A DNA stretch of 64,000 bases. Origin: Verrucomicrobiales bacterium. Lineage in GTDB: Bacteria; Verrucomicrobiota; Verrucomicrobiia; Verrucomicrobiales; DEV007. Below, piece after piece: positions 62,140 to 64,000 of this stretch. Numbering within the stretch: position 1 is the first letter of the stretch; every line of letters begins with the position of its first letter. Location: the NCBI GenBank assembly GCA_029212615.1, contig JARGPJ010000005.1, positions 186,001-250,000 of the forward strand, read 5' to 3'. A program made the translations under genes and the position numbers. The notes beneath the pieces are model-generated. The model searched no databases and was not told the DNA's origin. It saw only the letters and a list, made by a program, of their open reading frames with translations.

Positions 62140-64000
62140 ATGATATTCCTGCAACGCCATGACACTCATATCCGCCGACTTCATCGAACGAATCGAACGC
62201 ACACAGGCATGAGCGGCTCTCAGCGTGGTGATAATCGGGACACGGTTGGCTAGCGCTCCACTCCGAATCCTTACTTCGTCACGTCTCGGGATACGCCCAC
62301 TTGGTGTGTTAATCACCATGACGATTTCCCCGTTCTTAATCATGTCGAGAACATTGGGACGACCTTCCGCCAGCTTGTGCAGGCGATGCGTAGGCACTCC
62401 CGCCTCGGAAAAACAGTCTGCCGTTCCCGAAGTGGAAAAGATCGTGAATCCCATGTCACTGAACTCTTTGGCAAGGGCAACGGCTTCCTCTTTATCGCGA
62501 TCTTTGACGCTGATAAAGATGTTCCCTTCGAGCGGCAACTGCGATGAAGCAGCCATCTGCGCCTTCGCGTAGGCCATGCCGAGATCAGGATCAATCCCCA
62601 TCACCTCGCCGGTGGACTTCATCTCAGGCCCGAGGCTGATGTCAATTCCGGGAAACTTAGCAAAAGGGAAAACCGCCTCTTTCACCGAATAGTGAACCGG
62701 GAACACAGGCTCGGTGAACCCAAGATCGGCAAGTTTTTCACCCGCCATGACCTTTGCAGCCAGTTTTGCGAGTGGCACTCCAATCGCCTTCGAAACAAAA
62801 GGAACTGTTCTCGAAGCCCTCGGATTAACCTCGATCACATAGAGTTCATCATCCTTGACGGCGAACTGAATATTCATGAGACCGTGCACCTTCAACTCAA
62901 CGGCAAGAGCTTTCGCCGCGGTCGAAATCTGCTCACGCATCGAATCCGTGAGAGAAAATGACGGAATCACACAGGCACTATCGCCACTGTGAATCCCGGC
63001 CGCTTCAATATGCTCCATGATCGCTCCGACCACGGTGGTCTCACCGTCGGAAATACAATCGACATCCACTTCCGTTGCATCTTCAAGAAAACGATCAACA
63101 AGGACAGGACGATCCGGACTGACATCCACGGCATTCTGCATGTATTCGCGAAGCTCGTCGTCATGATAAACAATCATCATGGCCCGGCCTCCGAGAACGA
63201 AAGAAGGCCTCACCAATACCGGATATCCAATCCGACCGGCAATTTCGACCGCCTCATCAGCGGAAACAGCGGTTCCCGCCGGAGCCTGCTTCAAGTCCAG
63301 CTTATCGAGAAGCGCGGAGAAAAATTTACGGTCTTCCGCCTGTTCAATGCTCGTCGGTGAAGTACCGATAATATTACAACCGTGACGCTCCATATCAGCC
63401 GCAAGGTTGAGTGGAGTCTGGCCGCCAAACTGAACAATCGCCCCCCAGCAATCTTCCTGCTCATAGATATTGAGGACGTCCTCCAGTGTGAGCGGCTCAA
63501 AATAAAGCTTATCGCTGGTGTCGTAATCCGTCGACACTGTCTCAGGGTTACTGTTCACCATGATACTCTCGAAACCGAGCTCTTTCAGAGCAAACGCCGC
63601 GTGAACACAGCAATAGTCGAATTCAATTCCCTGGCCAATCCGGTTTGGACCGCCACCGAGAATCATGACCTTCTTCTTGTCGCTTTCACGAGCCTCATTC
63701 TCGATCCCGTACGTCGAATAGTAGTAAGGCGTGTAAGCCTCAAATTCAGCCGCGCAGGTGTCGACCAGGCGATAGGTGGGGATTACCCCCTTTTCCTTCC
63801 GTTTCGCCCGCACTTCGTCATGATCCTTCCCGGTGAGATGGGCCAATTGACGATCTGAAAAACCAAGTTTCTTTGCCCGGAGAAAATCGAGCGCATCAAG
63901 ATCAGTCCCCAGCTCTTTCTCCGAAAGAATGAGATCCTCCATGTTCTTCAGGAACCACGGATCTATCTTCGAAAGCTCGTGAATTTGCTCGAGAGTCATC
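62131..64000 (-). CDS. carB: Carbamoyl-phosphate synthase large subunit, C-terminal part
   Basis: The gene enters from the right edge of the window and its N-terminal part is missing. About 620 residues are visible: the end of the oligomerisation domain, the second ATP-grasp domain (VMILGGGPNRIGQGIEFDYC, QFGGQTPLNLA, FVLGGRAMMIVY, EVNPRASRTVPFVSKA), and the allosteric MGS-like domain (FISVKDRDKEEAVALAKEFS, TTLRAAHACVRSI). CarB with CarA makes carbamoyl phosphate for pyrimidine and arginine synthesis. The real start is outside the window. Confidence 0.97.
   Translation of the reverse strand, partial: MTLEQIHELSKIDPWFLKNMEDLILSEKELGTDLDALDFLRAKKLGFSDRQLAHLTGKDHDEVRAKRKEKGVIPTYRLVDTCAAEFEAYTPYYYSTYGIENEARESDKKKVMILGGGPNRIGQGIEFDYCCVHAAFALKELGFESIMVNSNPETVSTDYDTSDKLYFEPLTLEDVLNIYEQEDCWGAIVQFGGQTPLNLAADMERHGCNIIGTSPTSIEQAEDRKFFSALLDKLDLKQAPAGTAVSADEAVEIAGRIGYPVLVRPSFVLGGRAMMIVYHDDELREYMQNAVDVSPDRPVLVDRFLEDATEVDVDCISDGETTVVGAIMEHIEAAGIHSGDSACVIPSFSLTDSMREQISTAAKALAVELKVHGLMNIQFAVKDDELYVIEVNPRASRTVPFVSKAIGVPLAKLAAKVMAGEKLADLGFTEPVFPVHYSVKEAVFPFAKFPGIDISLGPEMKSTGEVMGIDPDLGMAYAKAQMAASSQLPLEGNIFISVKDRDKEEAVALAKEFSDMGFTIFSTSGTADCFSEAGVPTHRLHKLAEGRPNVLDMIKNGEIVMVINTPSGRIPRRDEVRIRSGALANRVPIITTLRAAHACVRSIRSMKSADMSVMALQEYHPG

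Overview
The window reads as chromosomal DNA of a Gram-negative, free-living (probably marine) Verrucomicrobiota bacterium. Pointers to this are two sulfatases, a Tat-exported Gfo/Idh/MocA oxidoreductase, a Tat/lipoprotein sugar isomerase, a stand-alone pseudopilin cluster, an LPS heptosyltransferase, and a class I ribonucleotide reductase that looks like the chlamydial (PVC) subclass Ic type. I could not run a phylogeny, so the assignment rests on gene content. I see no rRNA, tRNA, CRISPR array, prophage or insertion sequence; most of the window is core and envelope biology.

Layout. 1-592: 3' end of glgE. 639-1994: CHASE2-type membrane protein without an output domain. 2106-6514 (minus): tetrapyrrole operon (HemX/CcsA-like, hemA, hemC, fused cobA-hemD). 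6685-9173 (minus): MYG1-like hydrolase, heptosyltransferase and secG with a long charged tail. 9267-16176 (plus): recD2, exported TIM-barrel isomerase, pabB, sulfatase. 16213-21922 (minus): small His/Gly lipoprotein, trmD and a type II secretion/pseudopilin block (gspF,G,H,I,J,K) whose gspJ carries a 21-bp minisatellite. 22132-25895 (minus): oxidoreductase and RNase R. 26022-26636: solitary pseudopilin. 26724-30707 (minus): cysQ, a 935-aa pseudokinase-TPR membrane protein and a small conserved protein. 30764-36888 (minus): yejA-yejB-yejE-yejF peptide importer with a large insertion in YejE. 37035-38087 (minus): PAS protein. 38362-41052: DUF1015 protein and a second sulfatase. 41103-44793 (minus): arsR-pstS-pstC-pstA-pstB. 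45059-46596: bifunctional-nuclease-domain protein, gamma-carbonic-anhydrase-like protein, HU. 46682-53690: Cys-cluster protein, then mreB-mreC-mreD-mrdA and an rne/rng-family RNase. 53829-55394: exported SH3-like protein and superoxide dismutase. 55823-60271: nrdB-nrdA behind two NrdR boxes. 60397-64000: PrsW-like protease, HNH-like protein and the 3' part of carB.

Most interesting points. (1) The phosphate importer is headed by an ArsR repressor with a C-terminal vicinal-cysteine site and a putative operator, suggesting arsenic-controlled high-affinity phosphate uptake. (2) NrdB has Leu at the radical tyrosine position and Glu at the first metal ligand, as in metal-radical (Ic-like) enzymes; NrdA has up to three ATP-cone segments, and two NrdR boxes lie 30 bp apart upstream. 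(3) A membrane protein joins a kinase fold lacking the catalytic Asp to a TPR domain. (4) YejE carries about 190 extra periplasmic residues. (5) GspJ ends in ten Arg-Gly-Gly-Asp-Gly-Gln-Gly repeats. (6) Several genes end in hairpins that contain the stop codon. I saw no clearly new defence or mobile system.
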